Assembly (NCBI GenBank): GCA_018389105.1
Contig: JACATO010002730.1
Coordinates: forward strand, 843,501-907,500
DNA length: 64,000 nt
Source: Nautilus pompilius
Lineage: Eukaryota; Mollusca; Cephalopoda; Nautilida; Nautilidae
Direction of reading: 5' to 3'
Position 1 is the first letter of the stretch. The number at the start of each line of letters is the position of its first letter. The position numbers and the translations under genes are program-made. The notes under the pieces were generated by a model. It saw only the letters and a program-made list of their open reading frames with translations. It was not told the origin of the DNA and searched no databases. Positions 16,463 through 29,400 of the stretch are shown piece after piece.

Positions 16463-16826
16463 CTAGGAATATAAATGATCATATGACTGAGAATAATGTC
16501 CTTTTGACATAAACACTGGACGCATTTTCCTGCTCAGCAGTTTCGTAAGGATAGATCTGTGTCGGGCCTCAAACCCATACACTGAATGAGAAGCTTCTGT
16601 CACTAACTTTACACTCCTTTCAACGCTCTGAGAATGACATGGTAGGTTTGGAATATCCGGCTTTGTGCTCTTGTTGATGAAGGTCTGGATTTCCTCATCA
16701 GAAAAGTGTTGTGTAGTTGGTGGCTCCATTGTACCAGCGTCAGGAAGGTCAATAAGCTCTGGCCAGGTGTCAGCGTCCCAGTTCACTGGAGGAATTTTCT
16801 TTTCCATTTCTTGGCTGCTGTTCATT
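16463..16826 (-). CDS. Transposase-like gene, exon 3 (C-terminus)
   Basis: Acceptor TTTATTCCAG|AATGAAC completes an Arg codon. The exon adds 120 residues: IPPVNWDADTWPELIDLP, EPPTTQHFSDEEIQTFI, then the strongly conserved-looking CHSQSVERSVKLVTEASHSV and a basic tail. Confidence 0.85.
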
Positions 16827-19149
16827 CTGGAATAAATAAAAAAAATGTATATTAATAATATCGGCCTAATAATCAAAACTATTTCCTTATTATTTTTGCT
16901 CTGAAAATTCGAAATATAAAAATTCCACAGACGTTGCCTAAGTATTCTGTTCAAATCTTAATATATTATTTTGAAAATAAAAATATCTAGAATAACAAAT
17001 TTTGCAAACAATACCTGCGTCTGAGAGTAAGAATTGTGTGAAGTCCAAGATTTCTGATCTGGTCATCATCATCTTTCACCATGGCGTAAAGGAAGTTTGC
17101 AGGTAGCAGGCAGAAAGCATTCCCCTGAATATTTTGTTTTACAATGCGTCTCACATCATCAAACTGAATCAGTTTCAAGTGGTTGATGGTAGAGAAAAGA
17201 ATGCGAGGTGAATCATGTAGTTTAGAGGACATCTTTAAGCTGAACCATGAGGGAGCATAAACCTTGACGATGTATTGGATTAATTTTGTCAGATTCTTGT
17301 TTGGACTGTTGTCTCGTGTGTATAGACAAAGAAGTCGTATAGCAAGTGTTAACCATCGTGCATGGTTGAGTGGACCTATTTTCCAGGCTGCCCATCTATC
17401 ATCTACTCTTCCCACTCCGATACCCTTACAATATTCATAGAGAAGCCTTTGATCATGACTGAGATCCTTCAGTACCTCATCTGGAATGTACTCATCAGTA
17501 ATTGGTGTTTGAACTGGCTCAAACTGTACTTGTGGTTCACCATGAATATCTTCTAAGCACCTTTTCCCAAGGGGTCCATTGAAGCTTCTTGGGCCAGTTG
17601 TTGTTCCATCCAGTTTTTTAAATAGGGCTCTTAGTGGAAGTTCATTTTGATGAAGGGCACAGCCAATTGTGTGCAGCTTCCTCCCAAGAATTTCTTCTAG
17701 CTTTACCACCAAACCACTCTTAGAACCAGTGTTTGTTGCTGTATTGTCAAGAAGAATAGCATGTATACTCTCAAGGCTGTCATATTCTTGAAGAACACTG
17801 AATGCTTCCTGAGCAAGAACATCGCCAGTAGCACCTACAACAGGTATTGTTCTGTGGGTCAAATAGGTGCCTGGAGATTTTCCATCTTCATATGTGAATG
17901 TGAGATGATGTTCTGTAGCAACACACTTTTTGAGAACATTTCCCCCTTCTTGCGCTTCTGTTTCCTTATATGTCAAGGTTTTATCATCAAGCTTTCCATC
18001 TACACCCATGCAAACGAGGTGTGTCTTCGTCTCTGACTCAACTTCTTCACTAATTACTCTTACTTTTGATTTAGCCCTGTCTAACTTACACTTGTCAATT
18101 AAGATTTGATTAATGTCAACCTCTGGCCTCAATAGGTGTTTGATGTCATAGAGCAAGGCATTACCAAGAGCTGCCCCAAGACTGGAGGAACATTCAGCTC
18201 TGACAAGCTCCATAGCATATCTGGGAAACTTGAGAAGGTTGTAGTCTCCTGAAGTCCTCCTGTTAGGCTGCCATTCATCTCCCTGAAAATATAAGAATCA
18301 CAAAAGATTAGATAGGGAATATTACTCTTCAGCAGATTAAGATAAAAACAGAAAAATGCATTAATTTTTGCATGAAGTAGTTGTGATTCGAAATACTAAC
18401 ATAGCATACAAGGTAATGATCGTTTAGTTCATATATACTAAGGCAAAGAAAAAAAAACACGAACCTCAGAATTTGATTGTTCAGGGATATCTGTAGGCTG
18501 TGTAGAAGGTCCTGCTAATTCAATGTCCTCCTGAGATAAGACATGTTGCTCTCTCAGTTTAGCTCTCCTATCTCTTTTGGCAGCAGATATGTCCACCGAA
18601 GACATCTGAAATGCTCCCTTGGGTCCTGTTTTTGAACGCTGATCTCGAAGATATGCTCTTTCTTCAATTGGCACCTTTGCAGCTGCTGGACAAACGCAGA
18701 TGATGTGTTCTTTTGTGCATTTGTCTTTTTTGCAATATATCCTAGAATCGTTGCAAGGCACAATTTCCAGAGGACAGGAACAGGCTGATATATCAAAGAG
18801 TTTGTCCAACTTAGAATCCAGATTACGCTTAGCATTTGCTTTAGCATGCTTGCGATTTATGTCTTTCACAGTCACAAAGAGATCTTTAACTTTTCTGTCA
18901 ATGGATTTTTCATGAATTAATGGTAATCTTGGATTCACAGACAACCAAATTGATTTCAAGTCCCTGGTAACATGCTGCACTTTAGCCCAAAAATCTGCAC
19001 AGGGATCGGCACATTCTAGATAATAATAATATTGAATCAATTGTCTGTAGGTGCTGGGATCTGTGAGCACTAAATCACAAGGACCACCGCCATATTTCTC
19101 TTCACTTTTCTTTCTTTCTTGTTAGCGGCGTTGTTTTCACTTTCGGCAT
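16463..19149 (-). CDS. Three-exon transposase-like protein, about 771 aa, one frameshift
   Basis: Coding gene of the 16.2-19.7 kb element, taken to be its transposase. Exons, in minus-strand order, are 19149-18465, 18282-17015 and 16826-16463, with GT-AG introns of 182 and 188 bp. Phases match exactly (0, then 2), which supports the splicing. The start is the only ATG near the expected N-terminus (MPKVKTTPLTRKKEK). One base of frame is lost at a run of A about 43 nt in, after which the frame is open for some 757 codons to the stop. Seen: a Cys/His cluster at about residues 123-153; candidate acidic residues in GVDGKLDDKT (about 323) and LLDNTATNTG (about 407); TIGCALHQNELPLRALF just after; NHARWLTLAIRLLCLYTR; and a C-terminal CHSQSVERSVKLVTEASHSV. 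I recognise the family as a recurrent uncharacterised protein of invertebrate genomes; the enzyme role is inferred from its position inside TIRs. Confidence 0.88.
17015..18282 (-). CDS. Transposase-like gene, exon 2 (core)
   Basis: Acceptor TTTTCAG|GGAGAT. The exon reads straight into GDEWQPNRRTSGDYNLLKFP and on through the presumed catalytic core with no stop for 422 codons. It ends at CGCAG|GTATTG in phase 2. Confidence 0.88.
18465..19149 (-). CDS. Transposase-like gene, exon 1
   Basis: Carries the start ATG (19149), the single frameshift at about 19107, a basic region (VKDINRKHAKANAKRN) and the Cys/His cluster: two Cys one residue apart, then Cys at +7, +14 and +19, a His at +23 and two more Cys at +26 and +28 (counting from the second Cys). 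This is a plausible zinc-binding DNA-recognition unit. It ends at a donor GAG|GTTCGT in phase 0. Confidence 0.8.
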
Positions 19150-19647
19150 TTTTTCAAAAATATCTCAGACAACCTTAAATGTAATTAAATTCAATATTAA
19201 AATCTGATATATAAATTAATGATGTTACAAACTCTTGTCTTCAGCTTGTAATATACTCATAATCCTCCCCCCTTTTTCCGATGATAATAATAGAAACACT
19301 CACTAAAATAATTATTATTACAGAGTAAGTTACTATGCAAAACACGGCCTCGCAATGACACTATAAGCAAGATTCCAGTCCGCCGTCGGCGCAAGGCAAT
19401 ACACCGTATATTTTCTAAAATAAACACAGAGAACCGTCCTTAAACTATAAATATATATATATAATAGGGGGCTGGACACGCAGTGGTCCGTAACATTGAC
19501 TTTTAAAGCATAGCAAGACAAGGACAGTTGAAAAAAAATGGTTACATGCACCGAAAACACTAGTGAAAAAGTAAAATTAAACAGTTATTTCAAAATCCGC
19601 AAAAAGATATTCAAGTTAAACTCATATATTTGTGATTTTAACGTATT

Positions 19648-19710
19648 ATACATGGAAATGCAACTACTGATTGCTTACTCACACTCCTGTGTCAACATCG
19701 ACCTGCCCTA
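19648..19710 (-). repeat. Right terminal inverted repeat and subterminal motif
   Basis: Read on the minus strand it begins TAGGGCAGGTCGATGTTGAC and carries TGAGTAAG..CAGTAGTTGCAT further in, matching the left end. Confidence 0.9.
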
Positions 19711-19718
19711 CTGATTAA
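19711..19718. repeat. Target-site duplication, right copy (16.2 kb element)
   Basis: CTGATTAA, identical to 16214-16221. Confidence 0.93.
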
Positions 19719-22700
19719 GGTATATTTATTTTTGGTGAAGCTGGCTTAACAACTCGGTCTTCGTTTATCGAAAATGTTTGAAGTTAAGCTAGCAGGGAAT
19801 GCTTTCTTGACGAACCATTTTGCATGAGTTTCTTTAAACAAGTTTATTCTACTTTTTATTAATGATATTAATTAAGTAAATTCGTTCTCCGCAACTCTAT
19901 GCACGTAGTACATGACTGTGCAAGCCATCTTATCAAGCATTATTCAAGTAATCTTTCCTTGCTTTCTCTTTGTTTGGCATTGACGTTTGGTTCTATTTGT
20001 ACACTTCTCTTGACTATCGCTATTCTGCAGGTTATTTCTAATTATTTATCTGTTGTTGGAACAGCATCATTAGCAGCGATTACGTTAGTAGATCTTTTTT
20101 TAGGTTCAAAGAAATTTTATTTAAATTTCGATTAGTAACAAAAATTGATAATTTTTTTTAAAATGAAAACTTATGTTCTTAGTATGTTTCCTTAATCTTG
20201 CACAATAAACAAATTAAACATAGAAGAAGCTGCATCCATGCATTAAAAGAATTTTTACGTCAATAACTCTGTTGCGTAAGCTATCTTGATAGAAAACGGA
20301 AATGTACATATAGTAATAAAGAATATTGCATTCATTTTGGCATTTGTCTTACCAATCTAAAAATCGAAAAATGGGGCTGTAATCATTAATTAATAGATTA
20401 ATTTTCACAAAAATTTAAGTTTATTATCAAGTTGCCTGAGACATTGCTGAAAGTAGCTGAGTTACTGAATTTTTGATATTTAATAAGTAATAACATCATT
20501 ATTGTAAATTTTCTAATCTAATTTAAAAATGTAAAATAAATAGACGAAATATTATAATTATGACGTCACTTGTTAACACTAAACGATAAAGTACTCTTAG
20601 AAATCTTCATATGCCATTTCCATGCCACTATAGGTAATATTTATCATATAAATACTGAGTGAAAACGTATATATCCTTATGCATCGATTAAAGATGAATT
20701 AAAATGGCTTGTCATCTTGTCAACTATTGTAGTTATTATAAGACACATATAACCACACGGTTAAGTTTCATATTTGTTTATTTCGCAAGGTTTTAGAAAT
20801 CTTTAACTTTCACAGAATTCATACTACTGTCTACCGAAAGGCTTTTTTTACCCCATTGCTTTACTGAGATTATTTACTAAAACAGTAAAATATTTGTTAC
20901 TTTATTTATTTAATTTTTCTTACGTCTGACAAATGCATTTTCGTTTTCATTAAGGGATGTGGTTACTATGATCTATGGAATAAAACAAAAATCAGTATGA
21001 TAAAGGACGCTTTTTCTCAGACCGCCGTACAAGTAATGGATTATGACGGTAATCGATTTTTCAGTTGGAATCCGTGTGCTCGATAAGCAACAGAGAAAAA
21101 GTTTGTAATTTTTAGATATAAAATTTTAATGTGTCCATATTTTCTTCTGGTGCATTCGGTCTATCCAGTTCTGCTTCAACTGTTTGCTATCTGAAGGCCA
21201 TACCTCACGTCAACCATCTAATAATCGACTTTTATTATTCTGGAAGTCATCAGAAAGCCAGGATATTATCCGTGATGCTTCCTTCACTTCTTTGTGGACA
21301 AAATCTTTAGTGTGTTTACATTGGTCTATTTTAGCTACTGGACTCCCTGTGACTATTCCAAATTTAAAAGAATTTTTCAAAGCAGATTTACGTTACTTTA
21401 TTTTGTCAATATTAATGCTTACCGCCATTCCATAGAAAAAGATGAATTCCGAGTAGTTCCCAAGAAAAAATTCGTTTTCTTTATCTGTAATCACTACCAT
21501 CAGCAAAACCATATTTACGTAGAATTTATATAACATTAGACACGAAAAATCAGGCATTCTCACTAAATTTTATGGAAGCGAGGTTCTTGGTTTAATCATT
21601 TAAATTAAAATAGGGATTACCTCATCTTCAATGTATTTTCTAGAAGTAAATTATGTAAATAAACAACAAAATATAAAACACCGAAGAAAGCAAATTATTT
21701 GTATAAAAAGCAAAATAAAAATATATATTGAAAGAAAACGCCTGTGTATTTATAAAAGCATGAATCGCTGTAAATCGTGCTGAGGAGTTTCAAGATCTAC
21801 CAATTTTAAGGTATTTATTTTACCACAGTTATTTTACCACAGTAATCTGTGATGATTTGTTTGAGTAATGTTGTTTACACCATGGTAATTTTATTGCGTT
21901 TACTCAAGATGTCCATTTCGTTATATTAAGCCATCTTAGTCCCCATCCAGTGTGCCATAATGACTATAATAAAATACACACCAGTATCTTGATATTTACC
22001 ATAAAAATCGTGGTTACATCATACTAAATTACATAAGTTTGTAGTATCTAGAAAATAAATATAATGTCTGCCTTACTTGATAAACATACTCCCATTTAAG
22101 TAGAATAAATGTAAATACTACTGATTCACTATATACAAAAAATATAAAAGTGTCCACCTAGGACATCTACTATTCTGCATTAAAATCAGTTACAAAAAAT
22201 ATAGAAAAGTCGAGTTAAAATACAAAATATCAGGAGTAATAAAATATAGTTATTTAGAAATTAAAATTAAAATTTAATAACTGAGTATTTAAATATTGAA
22301 TACCAAGTTTAACGAAAAACGTTTACTTTTCATTTGTAGAACGACGTGTATTTCTCAAGCTTCGAACTTTCAATAACAAGGTGAGGCAACTTGAAACAGC
22401 AGATTGTTTTGAGTCCAGTGATTCATTTTTTTAAGGTAGTCATCAGGTTCAATGGTCCATGCTCTTCGCGTGCAAGTTCCAGAGAATCACGTTACATTTA
22501 ATTTAATCTAATGTTTAACAACAAAATATCCCTGGATTTATGAAAGACCAAACCAGAAAAAAATGAACTCATGAAAATTAACTAACCGTATGTTTTTAAA
22601 CTTCTGCTGCTACGCTGAAGATATATTAAATTAAAAGTAATGATAGTATCCACAATGTTCGAAAAAATAGGCAATTGCTGATTTCATCAAACGCCAAGTT

Positions 22701-23790
22701 GTCAAGTTATAATGGCATCTGTAAAAACTTTTCCGTTAACAAACGATGCACAGACGGTGCAGATGTTACCTAATAATTTGTGTTTGTAGCTAATGAATTT
22801 ATGGATAATTACAGTGCAGTAGTCAAAAACATTGTACTTGCATTTGAATGTGATCATGCAAATTAAAAACAAAATATATTACTTTAAACCTTTCAGATAA
22901 ATAATCGCAGAATTAATGCTGGTAAACATATATATTTGGTTTTGTTTACTTATTTTGCTTAAAATTATTCCAAACTATTTATAATGTTGCTATAATGGAT
23001 GTTTTAACGTTTGATCATTTAAAGAAATGTTATGTGCGGAAAGTATGGTGCAGCGAAAACAAATTCATAAACGATGTGTAAGCAGCTCTGACTGGAGTTG
23101 GAAATTCGAAAACGTTATTATATATCTCCCTATTGCTACGGAAAACTCTGTCTTATACCGCATCTTCCTGCAGAAATAATGTAGAGACAGCCTTTCGCTT
23201 GACAGAGAACCTATTAAATAAGGAAAACTTTAGGTTTAAATTGCAGAGTTTAACAAATCGCTGTTTTATTTTCGGAATTTATTTATATTTTATGTTAAAT
23301 TTTATATTATAAAAAATAAATAAATGAAAATTTCTGACTTATATCGTATTTACATATTCTGTTTGATATTTCAAAAATATCTTGAAATAAATATACCGTT
23401 TCTTTTTTAACGAAATAAGGTTTGTAAGCATCAATAAATCCACTTCTTATACTCTTCAATATTTTTACGATTTACAAAAGAAAAGAAAAACGTTATACAT
23501 TTTTTTTAACTTTCCAAGAAAATAACAGAGTAAAATAACTTTTGACACGGACTAATAGCTGCACAAATGTTTCAATAAATGCCATTGCCAGATACATGAT
23601 ACATAAATGACAAATGAATTGGAAAAGAAAACTACATATGTATGAGATCTTCTAAGAAATGTGGCATAGAGCTTTAATAAAATCTGGTTATTGCCAGTAA
23701 AAACTTCAAAAGAAGCAAATAGCCTAAAGGCTGTGTCAGAAGTCAAACAATCTTTTGACTTTAATCTTCAAACTGCAAAAGAAATTAAGT

Positions 23791-23834
<44 letters not shown>

Positions 23835-25779
23835 GTCCACCTAGCTTATAGACTATTTCAAAATTGGCTACATGTACTTCATTATTATTTATGGAGTATA
23901 GTTCAAGTTATAACAGAACCATCTTTTTTAACCATCTCCATTGATTGAAGAAGGGAAATATTTATAAGTTATCACAGTAGTTTGATTTGGTGAAACGAAA
24001 CTTTAATTATTAACTATACGCGCTTGAATCAACATTATATATATATATATGATTTTAATTCAATAAAAAACAGCATGCATATTGTGTGATTGTGTATAGA
24101 ATTAATTTATGAAGCCAAAGGCCATTAGAATAGTACATTTTTTCATTTCTATTTTGCAATGTTTCAAGGTGTTTTAATATTGATTGGTTTCTCTTTGAGA
24201 AATTTGGTGTTAAGATAATCTCAGGAGTGTTCTATTTGTAAATTATCAGAACTCTTATAAGGCCATACAATTCTAGAGGGACCAGCAGCTTCATTTTGAT
24301 GCGAGTGAGTCCTATTTAATATATCAGTGTTTGGGGACATAGCGAAGTTGAAATTCAAATCTATGAGCAAGTAAACGGCCATCTCTAGGTATTACATAGT
24401 CGATAAGTTTCGAATGATACAGATTTTTTCATTATTCCTTCGATTTTCCACATGTCTCAAACGTCTTCCACTGTAAATCATCCCCATATCATAATAGAGC
24501 TACAATGTTTGACTGTACTGCTGTATTGAATAAACATATTCCTGATTGAATTTTTCAAGGTCTTGCTCGCCTCTTCACAAGGTCATACTAGAATTTCTAA
24601 ATAAATTTATTTTAGTTTCATCAATACACAAATCATTATTCCTTTCCTTTTATCAGTTGCTGTTTTTGCTTCAGCGCTTTTGATACTGGGGGTAATATAC
24701 TGGGGGTATATATAGTATCTGGCAGCAACTTTACCCATGAAGCTTGCGTTTATTAACCTGTTACACACACTCTGTCAGTCGTCATATGTATTCCATAATT
24801 CTCTTTACCTTCAACATTAATTTCTGGTGAAGTTTTAGATCTATATGATATAAAAATTCTCTTAACCCGAAATCTCCGAAGCATTCAAAAAATGAAGTAA
24901 AATTTGGATGACTTTAGACGAAATAAAAAAAAAAAATAGTGTAATTTCTTGAAAAGTTGATCTTGATTCTATGTGGCAAAATATAACGTAAGACGGTACG
25001 CATATTGGTAATGGGAACTCGTATATGATTTTTCACATAGTGGCAAAATCTTGGTTTTAAAATCACCTGTATAATTCCTGATTCATTTGCTTCCTATTAA
25101 TGTTATATGTGCTATTTAAGCATGCCTTCCTTTCATGGTTTCCCTTATTTTCATGTATTTCCAGTAAATATTCATATGCAATGGAAGTTTCACACGGAAA
25201 TGTTTATTTCATTGTAATTTCCATATTGCATGAATAAAGAATTTTTTAAAAAATAGATATATATATTTAAAATTATTTAATTCAAATGAAATTAAAGATA
25301 TGGCAATTTAAACAATCAGAATGTTTTGATAATAAATAATAAAGAAATAAAAAAAATTACAAATTTCATTTTCAAAATAATAAGTAAGAATTTTAATTAT
25401 GTATGCACGTGTTAGCAGAAAATTAATAACGAATTAGATGTTGCAGCTACATTAATAATCACAGAATAAATGTTGAAAATAACATTAACCAAGTTTTGTT
25501 ACCAATCTAATGAAAATGAAGGAAAATGTATATCGCTAAATAGAAACGTGAATTTTCTTAGAAACGTCACCTCGCCTCTGGTTTGTTATATTAACTCAAA
25601 AGTTATCTCTCCAGTCCAGTGTGACATTATTCGGAACCCTATGATTCTTGGGATGAGGACAACCTGGACGTGCGGCTCATCTTCGTTTCATGACGCATAA
25701 GAAGAAATAAACGATGGTAAGGAAAAATTAAAGCAGGTCCTGAGGTTCTGTTTCCGACGAGTAAACTACCTGATCATAA
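19719..25779. other. Non-coding AT-rich spacer
   Basis: About 6 kb in which I recognise only simple repeats. Open frames such as 19899-20135, 21184-21435, 23552-23746 and 25470-25700 show no domain. A short imperfect duplication of TACTGGGGGTA lies near 24686-24712. Confidence 0.5.
23793..23830. repeat. (AT)n microsatellite
   Basis: About 38 bp of alternating A and T. A shorter one lies near 24036-24050. Confidence 0.95.
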
Positions 25780-26421
25780 GCGGAATCTGCTCAAACAGTG
25801 AACACTTTGTATACATGCTGTTTCTGTTGTATGAGATGCTTTGATCTACTCTGTCCACACGTCCCATCCTAATGTTATTGTAGATCAACATGACCAGTGG
25901 AATAGAGATGAAATGATTATGAGCGCTCAGTAGCTCTATATCTTTTTGTATATGTGGTAATGGTTACGATGTTTTTATTGTTTCATTTCAGACTATTAAT
26001 CTCTTAAGTCGATCATGACTCAAGTCCATTGCGTTTCTCTATCACTTCTGCTAGTTGGTGTCTTAGGACATTTGTCAATTCTGTTTTTGACTGAAGGCTC
26101 GCATAAAATGTTTTTTTTTCGACAGATCCTAAAGGAGTCCGATAAATGTAGAGTAGTTGTCAAAACTGAGATAAGAGAATAATCTGATCTGAGATCGAGG
26201 ACTACTTTATCTCCCAAATCAAATATATAGTTGTTTGAACTGCTACCAAAGTGTGGATCGAAATGAATCATAATCTGCAGAGATTGATAATGTCTACACC
26301 TTGAATCCAAACTCCACTGGCTATGATTTGGTAGATTGCTTAGAATGATGGCTCCCATAATACGGAACCATTTTCTTGTCAAGGATGATATTTTGTGATG
26401 GGCATGAATCTCAGACGTCAT
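25780..26421 (-). pseudogene. Second piggyBac-type transposase relic
   Basis: Minus-strand remnant of a piggyBac-superfamily transposase different from the one at 5.6 kb. Seen: NNYIFDLGDKVVLDL, matching the LGxxVVLxL strand before the second catalytic Asp; TTTLHLSDSFRI where a DNFFTSLxLLxSL block is expected, with the Asp lost; KKNILCEPSVKNRIDKCPK, matching the GTVRxNR strand; and, in another frame near 25830-25890, YNNIRMGRVDRVDQSISYN, the conserved YNxxMGGVDRxDQ block close to the end of the core. Stops and shifts lie between. The N-terminal half was not recognised upstream (26.4-27 kb), so it is truncated or decayed beyond recognition there. Confidence 0.68.
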
Positions 26422-29400
26422 TTGCTGATCATCGCGTAGTAATTCCTTAGCGTTGAAAGTTTATTTTGATCTCAATTTTGATTGTTACACAAATTTCGAT
26501 GGCGCACGTGGCCATCAAAGTTCTGCCTCCCCCATGTTGATAGTGACAGAATCGTTGTAGCAGTTGACAGACATTTCCTAAAACATAAGGGTGGTGATAC
26601 AATTAGATATTAAGACGATTGATAAAAAATTGTCTAACATATTAAAACAATTCCATCTCTTCGTGCATAAATGTTTATCACCTCTACCGTTTCTTGCATA
26701 GCATCTTTATAAGAAAAGAATTTAAAAGCTGAGAGATCCTAAATAAAAAATGAAGGTTTTGATAGTTGTGACCAAACTTGCTGATGGGAATCATCAGGAA
26801 AATATTTTCGCTAGATGTACTCTCGCTTTGTCCTCAATTTCTACTGTGCTGTCGATAGTCAAGCAGTTGAAACATCTGCGTCAGTATGGGAATGTTTTGC
26901 TTCATCTTTTTTGAAAGAAATAGAAATTAAACAACAGTTAGAAAAGATATGCTAAAATTATTTTTTTTAACAGAAAATGTAAGCAATATAACTAGTGACC
27001 CTTAAAAACAACATCTCATGTTTTATATGTGCACCCTGTTATTGTACCTCAGGTTTTCATCAAAAGTTCAATTGAAATGTAGCGTTTTGGAAAAGCCGCA
27101 TGTCAATATCCTATGCCTGATTATTAAGCACTGATGTGCGTGATATTATTTTTCAAAATTTGAAAGTATGTTTATAAAATTAACCTATTTTTATCTGAAT
27201 TTGCAAACGCCATTTTAAAGGACATTACAGTAAGAGTATGTTCAAATTTCAAACAAAAGATAAATTACCCTCTTCAATATGCAATTAAATGTAAAGGAAG
27301 CAAAAGTTGTATTTGTAATATTTTAATAATGCATTTATGCCCATTTGAAAAATGCACTTGATGAGAGTCCGCAATTATAAAACAGTCTATAATAAAATCC
27401 ACACCATTCATTGTTTTTCTATCTATGGCTTTCTTTTCATAAAATAGATTGCAACTGCCCTGTTGTTATAAGAGCAGCCTTCTTTGATATATTTGTTATT
27501 GGTTATCTGGTTATCTAATGCTGAGTTTTATTTATCATTGTGTAATGCATGATTTCTTTATCTTTTAATTAATTATTCATTTCATAACAGGTTATTTTAA
27601 TAAACTTATTAAATTATAATACTTTTTCGCAACTGTCTTCCCTCAATATTAAAACATGAAAAAAATAAAAATAAACAACATATAACGACCTATAACAATT
27701 ATTTTTTACAATTTTAAAATGTTTTTTTTTTCAATTTGTTCTCAGACATCACCCATTACTCATATATATTGTCAGAAAGACTCTGAAAGGCACAAAATAA
27801 ATTGAAAGATAAAAGAAAATAGCAAATAAATCAAAACGCCTTTGTGTTTCTTTCTGTGACCTTTTTCCAAAAGAATAAGCAGATAAATTAATTAAACGTG
27901 ATTCATTGGTACCTAGTACCTGTCATATTCTCCAGTATCATCTATTAGTTTTGAAGTAGGAATATTAGCCATCTCGGCAAAGGCAGTACATGATATTGGG
28001 AACAATGGCTGGCCTTAGGTACCGCGACTTGGACCTTTCCACATTAAATAAAAAAGAAAGAACTCTAAAAAAATGTATGTAGAAAAAACTGGTACCTATG
28101 ATCGACATGAAAACGCACTACCGACAATAAAAAGCAACTTGGATTTATTGGACTCTTTCCAACATGCAGAAATAATTTTCGACAAATAGTTTCTGGTATA
28201 AAAATAGTCTATCGTAGATCTAATCCTTCTATTGTTTTATTTTCCCGTTTAACTTCACACACCGGATACTTGTTAACAAGCCAATTTGTTCTCAAGTTGA
28301 AACAGCAGTATTGCTGCTGGCATCATGGCTATTTTGTCTCTCTTATAGCGATAAATAAATTACTAGGTTTCATGTAAGAAAAACAAAATACTCTAATATG
28401 TATAAAAATCAGTAAGCAATGCTTGGATACGTAGAATCGCAGAGAAAGAAAACATTGTATATATGGTATTAGAAAAGCTGAATCACGTGCAATAATTAAG
28501 CCCAAAATGTGTGAATGTTTAAATAAGATAAGAAAATTAACACCGAATCTAAATCCTTCGATAAGTATAAAAATATAAAATATTTCTAATTTATTTTTAT
28601 ATTTATTTTTTGTAAGATGCAAAACCTACTATCCAAATGACAAATTTTAACTAGTTAAGTGGCTGCACAAGTTAATATGTTCAAGTTTATAGAAGACGTT
28701 TACAAAATAATCGTCTTTCATATATACTATGTTTTAGAATGCAAACTCATATTTTAAATTTTGTTACATTATGTAGTACATAAATAAAATATTTTAAACC
28801 ATAGAATTTTAGTGGTTAAATTAGAAAAAAAATCTTAGAATGCGTAGTCAAGAAAAAATATTACACTTAAATTAATATAGATAATGGGATAATGAATTGC
28901 TAAGTAAATGTATATTTCCGATCACATTAGTTATAGCCCGTTTCAGCTGTCAGTTTATATTAAATTTTTGATAAGTTAATTCAAACAAAGAAGAAAGGGT
29001 ACTTTGAAATCTTTAACAAATGTTCAAACTTGTATTCAATAAGTGTATCTTACTTTCTAAAAAAATTGGACATATAATGAATTTAGAAAAAAAGGGAGTA
29101 TGCATAAAGATTGAAAAGCAAGCTTTTGACGATTGATAGCTGCGTAGTTCGAGATACAATAAGCTGAAAAAGTAAGAAATTACTTCCGGTATGTTTTTTC
29201 TTTGCTGCTTCTATTCTTCATCGCGCTAAAAGATGTTTGCGTGGCGAATTGATCATGTTCAATAGATGGACTTTGAATTGACCATCCTTAGTGAATTATA
29301 GCATCATTTGTTGTTAATTATAGTACTGTTAATTTAATTACTGACATATTTGTACAAATAATTTTTCTTTCGTATTTTCCTTGATACTACTATAAAGGCA

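Larger units (their letters stand above)
16222..19710 (-). mobile_element. Complete DNA transposon with 8-bp TSD and spliced transposase
   Basis: A 3489-bp element with every structural part in place. Both ends start TAGGGCAGGTCGAT (14 bp, perfect). An exact 8-bp direct repeat CTGATTAA flanks it. Further in, both arms share TGAGTAAG, a few variable bases, then CAGTAGTTGCAT, at about 40-65 bp from each end. One three-exon gene fills most of the interior on the minus strand. The TAGGG start and 8-bp duplication are what hAT elements show, and the protein has hAT-like elements (a DNT..N motif, a histidine-containing core, an ARW motif). P, Merlin, Novosib and Zisupton elements can also give about 8-bp duplications, so the superfamily is left open. 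The clean ends and nearly open gene suggest it is younger than its neighbours. Confidence 0.93.

Noticed and set aside
17362-18036. Plus-strand open frames at 17362-17556 and 17761-18036
   Set aside because: Shadows of exon 2 of the minus-strand transposase-like gene.
25470-25700. 76-codon open frame just downstream of the piggyBac relic
   Set aside because: No recognisable domain and the opposite strand to the relic.
28329-28622. 97-codon minus-strand open frame with hydrophobic stretches
   Set aside because: No motif, no splice sites with neighbouring coding sequence, and composition typical of AT-rich noise.
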